From Segniliparus sp051660745 (GTDB taxonomy: Bacteria > Actinomycetota > Actinomycetes > Mycobacteriales > Mycobacteriaceae), in contig NZ_JBOFQF010000028.1 in NCBI RefSeq assembly GCF_051660745.1, positions 372,001-436,000 of the forward strand: a stretch of DNA of 64,000 bases, given 5' to 3'. Position 1 is the stretch's first letter. The number at the start of each line of letters is the position of its first letter. Shown piece by piece: positions 41,703-50,628 of this stretch. The notes beneath the pieces were generated by a model. It was not told where the DNA came from and searched no databases. It saw only the letters and a list, made by a program, of their open reading frames with translations. Made by a program: the position numbers and the translations under genes.

Positions 41703-41969
41703 ATGGCACATAAGAAAGGCGCCTCAAGCTCCCGCAACGGCCGCGACTCCAACGCCCAGCGGCTCGGCGTGAAGCGGTTCGGCGGCCAGGCCGTGAACGC
41801 GGGCGAGATCATCGTCCGCCAGCGCGGCACCCACTTCCACCCCGGCGACGGCGTCGGCAGGGGCGGCGACGACACGTTGTTCGCGCTCGTCGCGGGCAAG
41901 GTCCTGTTCGGTTCCAAGCGCGGTCGCAAGACCGTCAACATCGAAGCCGTCGAGGCTGTCGAAGCGTAG
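41703..41969 (+). CDS. rpmA: 50S ribosomal protein L27
   Basis: 88 residues: MAHKKGASSSRNGRDSNAQRLGVKRFGGQ, GEIIVRQRGTHFHPGDGVGRGGDDTLFALVAGKV. The N-terminus begins directly with MAHKKG, so no N-terminal processing peptide as in Firmicutes. GAGAGGA precedes the start. Confidence 0.98.
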   Translation: MAHKKGASSSRNGRDSNAQRLGVKRFGGQAVNAGEIIVRQRGTHFHPGDGVGRGGDDTLFALVAGKVLFGSKRGRKTVNIEAVEAVEA

Positions 41970-41981
41970 TTAGGCTCTCCC

Positions 41982-43526
41982 ATGGCGCGTTTTATCGATC
42001 GCGTCGTGGTCCATGTGAGCGCCGGAGCAGGCGGCCACGGTTGCAGCTCGGTTCATCGCGAGAAGTTCAAACCGCTTGGTGGCCCGGACGGCGGGAACGG
42101 CGGCCACGGCGGCTCAGTTGTTTTTGAGGTCTCCTCGCAAGCGCACACCTTGCTGGACTTCCACTTCCACCCCCACATCAAAGCCTCGGACGGCAGGATG
42201 GGGATGGGGTCGAACCGCAATGGCGCGCGAGGCGAGGACCTCGTCCTGCCCGTGCCGTCCGGCACGGTCGTCTTCGACGACAAGGGCGAGTTCGTCGCCG
42301 ACCTCACCGGCGAAGGCACCAGGTTCGTCGTCGCAGAAGGAGGGCGCGGCGGCCTCGGGAACGCGGCGCTGGTCTCCAAGGCCCGCAAGGCGCCCGGTTT
42401 CGCGCTCCTCGGCGAGGACGGCGAAACCAGGGACCTCACCCTGGAATTGCGCTCGGTGGCCGATGTCGGCCTCATCGGCTACCCCAATGCGGGGAAATCC
42501 TCGCTGATCAGCGCGCTCTCTGCCGCGAAGCCCAAGATCGCGGACTACCCGTTCACCACGATTGTGCCGAACCTCGGGGTGGTGTCCTCGGGGGACACCA
42601 CGTTCACCGTCGCCGACGTGCCGGGCCTGATCCCAGGAGCAGCGGAGGGCAAGGGCCTCGGCCTCGACTTCCTGCGGCACGTGGACCGTTGCGCGGTGCT
42701 GGTGCACGTTTTGGACTGCGCCACGTTGGAGCCGGGACGCGACCCGGCCTCCGATTTCGACGCGGTGGAAAAAGAGCTCGCGGCCTACCAGCCCGCGTTG
42801 GACGCCGACCTCGGCCTGGGGGACCTGCTGCGCCGCCCCCGTATCGCGGTGCTGAACAAGATCGACGTGCCAGACGCCGCAGACCTCGCCGAGATGGTGG
42901 CCGAGGACCTCGCCGAGCAGCTGCGCGGCGGACCCGCGCCCGCGGACGAGCCGTGGGCGGAGCCGGAGTCGCCGAAGGTTTTCAAAGTCTCCGCCGTGAG
43001 CGGCGAAGGATTGCGCGCGTTGACCTTCGCGTTGGCCGCGCTGGTCGAGGAGCACCGCGCCAAGATGGCCGCAGTGGAGCCAAAACGGCAGATCGTCCGG
43101 CCGAAAGCCATCGACGAGTCGAAGTTCGCCGTCCAGGCGGACCCCGAGAACCAGGGCGGTTTCCTCGTCACGGGGGCCAGGCCGGAGCGCTGGGTCCGGC
43201 AGACCCAGTTCGACAACGAAGAGGCCGTCGGCTATCTCGCGGACCGGCTCGCGAAGCTCGGGGTCGAGGACAAGCTCGCGAAGCTCGGCGCGAAGCCGGG
43301 CGCCGACGTGCGCATCGGGCATGTCGTGTTCGGCTGGGAGCCGAGGCAGGCTTCTCTGCGGCACGGATCGCGCGGCACGGACACCCGTGTCTGGGAGGCG
43401 CAGCACAGCCTCGAGGCCGAAGAGGACTCGGACGAATGGGAAGACGTGGAGTGGGAGGACGGCGAGGTTTGGGAGGACGAGGAGCCAGCAGCCGCGTCTG
43501 AAGAGCCTTCGGACGGGGCAGAGTGA
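41982..43526 (+). CDS. obg: GTPase ObgE/CgtA
   Basis: Essential ribosome-associated GTPase, 514 residues. Obg domain with the glycine-rich fold (FKPLGGPDGGNGGHGGSVVFEV), G1 GYPNAGKSSLISAL, G2/G3 YPFTTIVPNLGVV and ADVPGLIPGA, G4 VLNKID, and an OCT domain before an acidic C-terminal tail (EEDSDEWEDVEWEDGEVWEDEEP). Stop overlaps the proB start (GTGA). Confidence 0.97.
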   Translation: MARFIDRVVVHVSAGAGGHGCSSVHREKFKPLGGPDGGNGGHGGSVVFEVSSQAHTLLDFHFHPHIKASDGRMGMGSNRNGARGEDLVLPVPSGTVVFDDKGEFVADLTGEGTRFVVAEGGRGGLGNAALVSKARKAPGFALLGEDGETRDLTLELRSVADVGLIGYPNAGKSSLISALSAAKPKIADYPFTTIVPNLGVVSSGDTTFTVADVPGLIPGAAEGKGLGLDFLRHVDRCAVLVHVLDCATLEPGRDPASDFDAVEKELAAYQPALDADLGLGDLLRRPRIAVLNKIDVPDAADLAEMVAEDLAEQLRGGPAPADEPWAEPESPKVFKVSAVSGEGLRALTFALAALVEEHRAKMAAVEPKRQIVRPKAIDESKFAVQADPENQGGFLVTGARPERWVRQTQFDNEEAVGYLADRLAKLGVEDKLAKLGAKPGADVRIGHVVFGWEPRQASLRHGSRGTDTRVWEAQHSLEAEEDSDEWEDVEWEDGEVWEDEEPAAASEEPSDGAE

Positions 43527-44635
43527 GCGAGACGGGCGCGGCGGCCGCTTCGACAGCGGTCCGCGAACAAGTCCGCACCGCTCGGACCGTGGTCGTCAAG
43601 ATCGGCTCTTCCGCGTTCACCAGCGCAGGCGTCGGCGTCGATGTCGCGAAGCTCGACGCGCTTGTCGACGCGCTCGCCGGGCGGATCGAGGCGGGGAGCA
43701 AGATCCTCGTCGTGAGCTCCGGCGCGGTGGCGGCTGGGCTCGCGCCGCTCGGCCTGCGCCGCCGCCCGCAGGACCATCTCACCCAGCGGGCCGCCGCCAG
43801 CGTCGGGCAGACCGCCTTGGCCCTGGCCTGGGGAGCCTCCTTCGCCCGGTACGGGAAAGTCGTCGGGCAGGTCCTGCTCTCCGTGCACGACTTCTCGATC
43901 CGCGAGCACAACGCGAACGCGCAGCGCACGCTGAACCGGCTCCTCGCGCTTGGCGCCGTGCCGGTGATCAACGAGAACGACGTGGTCTCGACGGCGACCG
44001 TGCGGCTGGGGGACAACGACCGCGTCGCGGCGCTGGTCGCGCACCTCGTCGGGGCGGAGGCCCTCGTGCTGCTCTCCGACGTCGACGGGGTGTACGACCG
44101 CAACCCGCAAGAGCCCGGAGCCGCCCGGCTCGACTTGGTCGCGTCTGCGGCCGATTTGGACGGCGTGAGCGCGAAGGGCGGCAACGGGCTCGGCACGGGC
44201 GGTATGGAGAGCAAGCTCCGCGCGGCGCGGATGGCTGCGGACGCGGGTGTGCCGGTGCTCGTCACCTCGGCTCCGCGGGCGGCGGACGCGTTGCTCGGCG
44301 GCCAGAGCGGCACGGTGTTCGCCCCGCGCGCCCCGAGGCTGTCCGCGCGCAAATTCTGGATCCGCCACGCCGCCGAGCCCACCGGCTCGCTCGTCCTCGA
44401 CGACGGCGCGGTGCGCGCGGTCACCGCAGACCGCAAGTCGCTCCTTGTCGCCGGGGTCAAAGGCGCCTCGGGAGAGTTCCGCTCCGGGGACGTCGTCGTG
44501 TTCGCAGACCAGCGCGGCGAGCACGTCGCCAGGGGGGTGGCGGCGTACGGGGCCGTCGAGCTCAGCGAGGCGCTCTCCGGGCGGGGCGAGCTCGCGAAAC
44601 CCGTCGTGCACGCGGACGACGTCGTCGCGTACTGA
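43523..44635 (+). CDS. proB: glutamate 5-kinase
   Basis: First step of proline synthesis. 370 residues. TVVVKIGSSAFTS, VVSSGAVAAGLAPLGL, VINENDVVSTATVRLGDNDRVAALVAHLVGAEALVLLSDVDGVYDRNP and GTGGMESKLRAARMA form the amino-acid kinase domain; the C-terminal 90 residues form a PUA domain (TGSLVLDDGAVRAVTADRKSLLVAGVKG). Coupled to obg by overlap. Confidence 0.96.
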   Translation: MSETGAAAASTAVREQVRTARTVVVKIGSSAFTSAGVGVDVAKLDALVDALAGRIEAGSKILVVSSGAVAAGLAPLGLRRRPQDHLTQRAAASVGQTALALAWGASFARYGKVVGQVLLSVHDFSIREHNANAQRTLNRLLALGAVPVINENDVVSTATVRLGDNDRVAALVAHLVGAEALVLLSDVDGVYDRNPQEPGAARLDLVASAADLDGVSAKGGNGLGTGGMESKLRAARMAADAGVPVLVTSAPRAADALLGGQSGTVFAPRAPRLSARKFWIRHAAEPTGSLVLDDGAVRAVTADRKSLLVAGVKGASGEFRSGDVVVFADQRGEHVARGVAAYGAVELSEALSGRGELAKPVVHADDVVAY

Positions 44636-44649
44636 CGGCCCTCCCGGCG

Positions 44650-45411
44650 CTAGCTGACGCTCACGACGCCGAAGGCGATGCCCTTCGGGTCCGCGAGTAT
44701 CGCGATCTTGCCGTTCGGCGTGTCGAAAGCCGGGGCGAGCACGCTCCCGCCGAGGCTCTGCGCCTTCTCGACCGCCGCGTCGGTGTCGGCGACGCCGAAA
44801 TAGACCTGCCAGTGGTTCGGGACTCCTTCGGGCAGGAAGGCGCTCCCGTCGATGGCTCCGCCGAGCTCGTCGCCGCCTGCCGCGCCGAACACGGTGTAGT
44901 CGGGGCCCTCGTTCTCGTACGGGCGGGCGCTCCAGCCCAACAGGCCGGTGTAGAAGTCGACGCCCGCCGCCTTGTCCCGAGTGTTCAGCTCGAACCAGAC
45001 CGGGGCGCCCGGCTTGCCGGTGCGGACGAAGCCTTTGTGCGTGCCCGGCTGCCACAGCCCGAAGGCGGCGCCTTCGGGGTCCGCGATGACCGCCATGACG
45101 CCGAGGTCGCCGACCGGGGTTGGCTCGCAGAAGGCGGTGGCACCCGCAGCTTTCGCCTGCTCCGTGGTCGCCGCCGCGTCGTCGGCCTGGAAGTACACCG
45201 TCCAGCAGGGCGGGACGCCTTGCTCGGGCGGAAGCTCCATGCCGCCTGCCACGAGGCCGCCTGGCCCGGAGAAGTTGCCGTACCCGCCGAAGTCGGGGTT
45301 GCGCTCGTAGGTCCAGCCGAAAAGCCCTGCGAAGAACCCCGCGCTGCTGTCGAAGTCAGGGGTGGCGAAATCCACCCACACGGGGACGCCGTTCTGTGTG
45401 ATCGTGCTCAT
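44650..45411 (-). CDS. VOC-family protein with two glyoxalase-like domains
   Basis: 253 residues with two tandem VOC domains of similar layout: GVPVWVDFATPDFDSSAGFFAGLFGWTYERNPDFGGYG and GAPVWFELNTRDKAAGVDFYTGLLGWSARPYENEG. Related to hydroxylase-like actinobacterial VOC proteins (for example the 27 kDa antigen CFP30B type). Metal and substrate unknown. Start ATG 45411 preceded on its strand by AAGCTCCTTGT without a clear ribosome site. Confidence 0.85.
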   Translation of the reverse strand: MSTITQNGVPVWVDFATPDFDSSAGFFAGLFGWTYERNPDFGGYGNFSGPGGLVAGGMELPPEQGVPPCWTVYFQADDAAATTEQAKAAGATAFCEPTPVGDLGVMAVIADPEGAAFGLWQPGTHKGFVRTGKPGAPVWFELNTRDKAAGVDFYTGLLGWSARPYENEGPDYTVFGAAGGDELGGAIDGSAFLPEGVPNHWQVYFGVADTDAAVEKAQSLGGSVLAPAFDTPNGKIAILADPKGIAFGVVSVS

Positions 45412-45429
45412 ACAAGGAGCTTATAGCAG

Positions 45430-45462
45430 AACGACCGGGCCGACAATGTCGGCCCGGTCGTT
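45430..45462 (-). terminator. hairpin terminator after the small membrane protein gene
   Basis: A perfect 15-base stem (45430-45444 with 45448-45462, beginning AACGACCGGGCCGAC) and a three-base loop AAT. It follows the GlsB-like gene on the minus strand; the T run is short, as usual in actinobacteria. Confidence 0.7.
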
Positions 45463-45481
45463 CCCGCAGAAGCGTGAAAAT

Positions 45482-45790
45482 TTACTTCTTGCTGATCAGT
45501 TTCCAGAGCCAGATGAGGATGGAAGCGCCGATCAGCGCGCTGATGAAGGTGAACCAGAAGCCACCGCTCGAGTGCCAGACGAACTTCAGGAGGAATCCGC
45601 CGATGAGGCCGCCGACGACACCGAAGAGAACGTTGAGCAGGATGCCCTGCTGCGCGTCGGTGCCGAGGAACTTGCTTGCGAGCCAACCGGCGAGGCCGCC
45701 GATGATGATGTAGCCGATCCATCCGAACGAGGTGTATTTCGTCGCCTCGGCGAGGACCTGAGTAGAAGCCATCAAAGTTGGAGTGATCAT
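45482..45790 (-). CDS. GlsB/YeaQ/YmgE-family small membrane protein
   Basis: 102 residues with three membrane segments: GWIGYIIIGGLAGWLASKFLG, GILLNVLFGVVGGLIGGFLL and FISALIGASILIWLWKLI. This matches the transglycosylase-associated (GlsB) family, a stress-related inner-membrane protein of unclear role. GCAGGA lies six bases before ATG 45790; the ATG at 45796 sits on that site. Confidence 0.82.
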   Translation of the reverse strand: MITPTLMASTQVLAEATKYTSFGWIGYIIIGGLAGWLASKFLGTDAQQGILLNVLFGVVGGLIGGFLLKFVWHSSGGFWFTFISALIGASILIWLWKLISKK

Positions 45791-45907
45791 CGTCATTCCT
45801 GCCTTTTCTCACATTTTATGGTGTGTGCCCACGAACACAAGATCAAGTTTACTCTATGGCGAGCGTTTCAGGCGGGAAGCGACGCGAGAGCGGAACCTGT
45901 TTTTGTT

Positions 45908-47128
45908 TTATTTCAGTTGTGCTGAGGTGAGGCCGAGGGTGCGTCGGGCGACGATGAGCTGCTGGATCTGCTGAGTGCCCTCGTAAATATCGAAGATCTT
46001 CGTGTCGCGGCCGTATTTCTCCAGAAGCGCCCGCTGCGAGTAGCCGTAGAGGCCCGCGAGCTCGATCGCCTTGAGGGTGACGTCGGAGCCCATGCGGCCC
46101 GCCTTGGCCTTGGCCATGGAGGCCTCGCGCGAGTTCGGGATCTTGTTGTCGGCCATCCACGCCGCCTTGAGCGTGAGCAGGTACGCGGACTCGTACTCCG
46201 ACTCGAGACGGAGGTACTCGGCGGCCGCGGCGTGCTGGACGTGCGGGGGCTTGTCGTAGCTGATCTCGACGCCTGCCTCGGTGAGGATCTCCAGGAGGTC
46301 CTCCAGCGCGCCTCGGGCCACGCCGATCGACATGGAGGCGACGACCGGCCGGGTGTTGTCGAAGGTCTGCATGACCCCGGCGAAGCCCTTCTCGACGTTC
46401 ACCTCGGGGGAGCCGAGCAGGTTCTCCTTCGGGACGCGGGCGTTGTCGAAGATGAGGGCGCAGGTGTCGGAGGCCTTGATGCCGAGCTTGTGCTCGACGC
46501 GGATCAAGTTCACGCCGGGGGTGTCGCGGGGGACGACGAACGACTTGATCGCCGCGCGGCCGAGACTCTTGTCCACGGTCGCCCACACGACGATGTGGCT
46601 GGCGCGGGAGGCCGCGGTGGCGAAGATCTTCTCGCCGTTGATGACGTACTCGTCGCCGTCGAGGATCGCGGTGGTCTTGACGGCGGCGGAGTCCGAGCCG
46701 CAGCCCGGCTCGGTGATCGCCATCGCGGCCCACTTGTTGCCGAACCGCTTGTACTGCTCGTCGTTGGCCACCGCCGCGATCGCGGAGTTCCCGAGGCCCT
46801 GGCCGGGGATGGTCAGGGTGAGGCCGGGGCAGCCCCAGCAGCTCTCCGCCATCGCGAGCACGGAGTTGAGGTTCGCGCCGTTCTTGTTCCCCCGCGCGGC
46901 CTTGCTCTCCTCGGTCTCCTCTTTCGCCTGCGAGTTGACCGACTCGCCCATGTCGCTGGTCTCGCTCATCGCGTCGTACGCGGCGCCGATGACGTCCATC
47001 TCGACGGGGTAGTCGTGCTCGGCGAGGTCGTACTTGCGAGCGATGGGCCGCAAGTAGCTGCCCGCGAAGTCGTGGGCGAGGTTGAGGAACTGCTGGTACT
47101 TCTTGGGAAGTTCGAGGTTGATCGCCAT
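45908..47128 (-). CDS. acyl-CoA dehydrogenase (FadE23-like, copy 2)
   Basis: FAD-dependent alpha,beta-dehydrogenation of acyl-CoA. 406 residues. MAINLELPKKYQQF N-terminus, AMAITEPGCGSDSAAV, YVINGEKIFATAASRASHIVVWATVD, GVMQTFDNTRPVVASM, and catalytic Glu in IFDIYEGTQQIQQLIVARRTLGL. It is closely similar to the next gene along its length, including the same C-terminus, so the two are tandem paralogues. An insertion rich in Glu/Lys (QAKEETEESKAARGNKNG) distinguishes it. Third gene of the fadE operon. Confidence 0.92.
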   Translation of the reverse strand: MAINLELPKKYQQFLNLAHDFAGSYLRPIARKYDLAEHDYPVEMDVIGAAYDAMSETSDMGESVNSQAKEETEESKAARGNKNGANLNSVLAMAESCWGCPGLTLTIPGQGLGNSAIAAVANDEQYKRFGNKWAAMAITEPGCGSDSAAVKTTAILDGDEYVINGEKIFATAASRASHIVVWATVDKSLGRAAIKSFVVPRDTPGVNLIRVEHKLGIKASDTCALIFDNARVPKENLLGSPEVNVEKGFAGVMQTFDNTRPVVASMSIGVARGALEDLLEILTEAGVEISYDKPPHVQHAAAAEYLRLESEYESAYLLTLKAAWMADNKIPNSREASMAKAKAGRMGSDVTLKAIELAGLYGYSQRALLEKYGRDTKIFDIYEGTQQIQQLIVARRTLGLTSAQLK

Positions 47129-47156
47129 AGTTATCGCCTTTTTCCGAGTCGTGTGG

Positions 47157-48305
47157 TCACTTGAGTTTCGCGGAGCTGAGCCCGAGGGTGCGCCGCGCGA
47201 CGACGAGCTGCTGGATCTGCTGGGTGCCCTCGTAGATATCCGTGATCTTCGCGTCGCGCGCCCACTTCTCCAAGAGCGACTTCTGGGAGTAGCCGTGGAC
47301 GCCCGCGAGCTCGACGGCCTTGAGGGTCACCGCTGTCGCGGTGCGCCCGGCCTTCGCCTTGGCGATCGAGGCCTCTTTGGAGTTCGACTGCTTGGAGTCG
47401 ATCAGCCATGCGGCCTTGAGCGTGAGCAGGTACGCGGCTTCCCAGTCGGCTTCGAGAGCCAGGTAGTCCACGGCTGCGGACTGCTGGCTGTACGGGGCGT
47501 TGTCGTAGCTGATCTCGACGCCCGCGCCTTCCAGGATCGAGCGCAGCTCCTCGAGCGCCGCGCGGGCGATGCCGAGGGCTTGCGCTGCGACCAGGGGCCG
47601 GGTGTTGTCGAAGGTCTGCATGACCCCGCCGAAGCCCTTCTCGGTGTTCACCTCGGGGGAGCCGAGCAGGTTCTCCTTGGGCACCCGCACGTTCTCGAAG
47701 AGGATCGCGGCGGTGTCGGAGGCCTTGATGCCGAGCTTGTGCTCCAAACGCACCAGGCTGACGCCGGGCGTGCCCCAGGGGACGACGAACGACTTGATCG
47801 CCGCGCGGCCCGCCTTCGGGTCGACGCTCGCCCACACGACGATGTTCTTCGCCCGCGCGCCGCAGGTGACGAAGATCTTCTCGCCGTTGATGACGTACTC
47901 GTCGCCGTCGAGGATCGCGGTGGTCGTGACGGCGGCGGAGTCCGAGCCGAAGCCCGGCTCGGTGATCGCCATCGCGGCCCACTCGCCGCCGAAGCGCTCG
48001 AGCTGCTCCGGGCTGGCCACCGCCTCGATGGCGGCGTTCCCGAGGCCGTTGCCGGGGATGGTCAGCTCAAGGCCGAGGTCGCCCCAGCTGAGCTCCAAGA
48101 CGTTGAGGACGGCTCCGACGTTGCTTCCGGCGGAGAGCAGGTCCTTGGTCTCGGGGTTCTTGGCGAGCTCGTCGAGCTCCGTCGGGTACTCGTGCTCGGC
48201 GATGTCGTACTTGCGCGAGATCGGGCGGAAAACCTCCGAAGCGACCTTGTGCGCCCTTTCGACGACGGCTTCGAGGTCCTTGGAAAGTTCGAGGTTGATA
48301 GGCAT
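47157..48305 (-). CDS. fadE23: acyl-CoA dehydrogenase (FadE23-like, copy 1)
   Basis: 382 residues. MPINLELSKDLEAVVERAHKVASEVFRPISRKYDIAEHEYPTELDEL at the start, AMAITEPGFGSDSAAVTTTAILDGDEYVINGEKIFVT, GVMQTFDNTRPLVAAQALG, and the active-site Glu in ITDIYEGTQQIQQLVVARRTLGL. Closely resembles mycobacterial FadE23 in my recollection of its sequence; FadE23/FadE24 are known as an isoniazid-inducible pair. Sits 35 bases after fadE24 and 28 bases before its paralogue. Confidence 0.92.
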   Translation of the reverse strand: MPINLELSKDLEAVVERAHKVASEVFRPISRKYDIAEHEYPTELDELAKNPETKDLLSAGSNVGAVLNVLELSWGDLGLELTIPGNGLGNAAIEAVASPEQLERFGGEWAAMAITEPGFGSDSAAVTTTAILDGDEYVINGEKIFVTCGARAKNIVVWASVDPKAGRAAIKSFVVPWGTPGVSLVRLEHKLGIKASDTAAILFENVRVPKENLLGSPEVNTEKGFGGVMQTFDNTRPLVAAQALGIARAALEELRSILEGAGVEISYDNAPYSQQSAAVDYLALEADWEAAYLLTLKAAWLIDSKQSNSKEASIAKAKAGRTATAVTLKAVELAGVHGYSQKSLLEKWARDAKITDIYEGTQQIQQLVVARRTLGLSSAKLK

Positions 48306-48340
48306 GGTGCGAAATCCTCTCTAAGCTGCGGTCGGGGGGA

Positions 48341-49708
48341 TTAGACGAGGATGACGCCCTCGGCGACGCCGACGGCCCGCAGGTCGCGGTACCAGCGCTC
48401 GACCGGGTGCTCCTTGGTGAAGCCGTGGCCGCCGAGCAGCTGCACGCCGTCCAGGCCGATCTGCATGCCCTTCTCCGAGGCGAGACGGCGGGCGAGCGCG
48501 GCCTCGCGGGCGAAGGGCAGGCCCTGGGCGGCGCGGGAGGCGCCGCGGAGGGCGACCAGTCGGATGCCGTCGAGCTCGATGGCGATGTTCGCCACCATGA
48601 AGGCGACCGCCTGGCGGTGGCTGATCGGCTCGCCGAACGCCTCGCGCTGGTTCACGTAGGGGATGACGTAGTCGAGGACGGCCTGCCCGACTCCTGCCGC
48701 GACGGAAGCCCACGCGATGCGAGAGAGGCGGACCGACTCGGTGAAGTTGTTCTCGCGGACCTGCGGGTCCGGGTCGCCGAGCAGAGCGCTCTCGGGCAGG
48801 ACGACGTTGTTGAGGTTGATGCGGCCGATGCCTGCGGCGCGAAGGCCCATGCTCGGGTCGCCTTCGACGGTGAGGCCCTTGTTGCCGGACTCCACGATGA
48901 AGAGGGCGGGGCGGCCTTCGAACTGCGCGCCGATGATGAAGAGCTCGGCGGAGCCCGCGGCGGGCACGAGCGCCTTCACGCCGTTGAGCTTGAACCCGCT
49001 CGGGGTCCGAACGGCCTTGGTCTTCAGGTCGAACGGGTTGAAGAGCGGCTGCGGCTCGGCGATGACGAACGCGGCCTGGGGGGCCTTGTCCTCCGCGAAG
49101 GAGGGGAGGTACGTCTTCTGCTGCCCGTCGGTGCCCCATTCGCCGAGGGCGATGGCGACCGCGCTGGGGGCGAGGATCGGCAGGGCGAGGCCGAGGTCGC
49201 CGTGGGCGAGGGCCTCGGCGACGAGGGCGTTGGTGATCGCGTTGCGCTCGGAGGCGGCGCCTTCGAACTCCTCGGGGACGTTGATCAACGTGACGCCGAG
49301 CTCGGCCGAGCGGTCCAGGATGGACTGCGGGGTGGCGACGGCGGCGTCCGCCTCGAGGGCGGCGGGGCGCAGCACCTCCTCGGCGAACTCCTTGACGGTG
49401 TCGACGATGAGCTTCTGGTCTTCCTCGGGGGTGAGGTCGAACAGGTCGCTCGTGGTGCGGGCGGGGCGGGCGCCCTTGTTGCCGCCGCCGACCTGCTTGA
49501 AGACCCGGTTGGCGACGCCGAGGGCCTTGAACCCGGTCTTGCTCGCGTTGTACGAGGTCCAGGTCAGCTGCTTGTTGAGGTCGTACTTGTTCACCAGATC
49601 GGAGCCGGTGATCGCGGACAGAGCGCGCAGCCCGAGGCCGATGGGGGTCGTCTTCTTGCTGGAGAGCGACTTGGGAGAAGCGTCTGCAGAAGCGGGTTTT
49701 GTGGACAT
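48341..49708 (-). CDS. fadE24: acyl-CoA dehydrogenase (FadE24-like)
   Basis: 455 residues with a 90-residue N-terminal extension (TPIGLGLRALSAITGSDLVNKYDLNKQLTWTSYNASKTGFKALG) before the dehydrogenase fold, as in mycobacterial FadE24. DAAFVIAEPQPLFNPFDLKTKAVRT replaces the usual TEPGxGSD flavin loop, and the active-site base region is atypical (LLGGHGFTKEHPVERWYRDLRAVGVAEG), so it may act as a partner subunit to the FadE23-type proteins to form a heteromer; that is inference. Start ATG 49708, directly behind a palindromic operator. First gene of the operon. Confidence 0.88.
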   Translation of the reverse strand: MSTKPASADASPKSLSSKKTTPIGLGLRALSAITGSDLVNKYDLNKQLTWTSYNASKTGFKALGVANRVFKQVGGGNKGARPARTTSDLFDLTPEEDQKLIVDTVKEFAEEVLRPAALEADAAVATPQSILDRSAELGVTLINVPEEFEGAASERNAITNALVAEALAHGDLGLALPILAPSAVAIALGEWGTDGQQKTYLPSFAEDKAPQAAFVIAEPQPLFNPFDLKTKAVRTPSGFKLNGVKALVPAAGSAELFIIGAQFEGRPALFIVESGNKGLTVEGDPSMGLRAAGIGRINLNNVVLPESALLGDPDPQVRENNFTESVRLSRIAWASVAAGVGQAVLDYVIPYVNQREAFGEPISHRQAVAFMVANIAIELDGIRLVALRGASRAAQGLPFAREAALARRLASEKGMQIGLDGVQLLGGHGFTKEHPVERWYRDLRAVGVAEGVILV

Positions 49709-49754
49709 GTCCGTCGAGTTCCTATCGCCGAAGTTTCCTTGGTCGAGAGCTATG

Positions 49755-49772
49755 TTACCGACCGGTAGGTAA
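49755..49772. promoter_or_regulatory. TetR-type operator upstream of fadE24
   Basis: TTACCGACCGGTAGGTAA is an 18-base palindrome with one mismatched pair. On the minus strand TAACAT (from 49758 to 49753) overlaps it and can be the fadE24 -10, so a bound repressor would block the promoter. The form fits TetR-family regulators of lipid genes; the regulator is not in the window. Confidence 0.65.
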
Positions 49773-49808
49773 GGCTTCGCGCGGGGTGCCCCCGGGGTCC
49801 TCTTGCGG

Positions 49809-50603
49809 CTACGCGCCGGTGCCTCCCATGGCTTCGAGCGCCGCTGCGTGCAGTCTACCGTTGCTCGCGAGCGCACTGCCGCCGTGGGGCCCGCTCTGGC
49901 CGTCTAACGAGCTAAAACACCCTCCTGCCTCGCGGACGACGATGTCGAGGGCGGCGAGGTCCCACAGCGAGACCTCGGGCTCGGCGGCGAGGTCGACCGC
50001 CCCCTCTGCGAGGAGGCAATAGTGATAGAAGTCACCATAACCGCGTAATCGCCAGACTTTTGATTCGAGCGCGCGGATCCGTTCGCCGAAGGGCCCCTCC
50101 CGCCAGTCCGAGACCGAGAGGCTCGCGTCCGCCAAGTCCTCGACCTTGGACACGCCGATGCGCCGCGCGGGGGCTCCGGGGGCCTCGACGAACGCGCCCG
50201 CGCCCTGCGCCGCCCACCACCGGCGGTGCAGCGCGGGGGCGCTGACCGCCCCCACCACGGGCACCCCGTCCACGAGGAGCGCGACGAGCGTGGCCCAGAT
50301 CGGCACGCCCCGCACGTAGTTCTTCGTCCCGTCGATCGGGTCGACGACCCATTGGCGCCCCGAGAAGGCCGCTTCGCCGCCGAACTCCTCGCCGAGCACG
50401 GCGTCGCCGGGGCGCTCTTCGGCCAGGATCTCGCGGATCCGCGTCTCGACGGCCAGGTCGGCCTCGGTCACCGGAGTGAGGTCGGGCTTCGCGGTGACCG
50501 AGAGGTCGGAGGCCAAGAAGCGGCTCGTCGTGATGGCGTCGGCGGCCTCCGCGAGGCGCAGCGCGACATCGAGGTCGTCTCGGTACGTGGTCGGGGTGCT
50601 CAT
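49809..50603 (-). CDS. hisN: inositol monophosphatase family, histidinol-phosphatase-like
   Basis: 264 residues. KPDLTPVTEADLAVETRIREIL, GEEFGGE, the metal motif WVVDPIDGTKNYVRGVPIWATLVAL, and the C-terminal EPEVSLWDLAALDIVVREAGG are the inositol-monophosphatase signatures; the subgroup next to fadE24 in mycobacteria (Rv3137) is the histidinol-phosphate phosphatase HisN. Start ATG 50603. Confidence 0.9.
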   Translation of the reverse strand: MSTPTTYRDDLDVALRLAEAADAITTSRFLASDLSVTAKPDLTPVTEADLAVETRIREILAEERPGDAVLGEEFGGEAAFSGRQWVVDPIDGTKNYVRGVPIWATLVALLVDGVPVVGAVSAPALHRRWWAAQGAGAFVEAPGAPARRIGVSKVEDLADASLSVSDWREGPFGERIRALESKVWRLRGYGDFYHYCLLAEGAVDLAAEPEVSLWDLAALDIVVREAGGCFSSLDGQSGPHGGSALASNGRLHAAALEAMGGTGA

Positions 50604-50628
50604 GGCCGTCGAGCGTAGCCTTGGCCGT

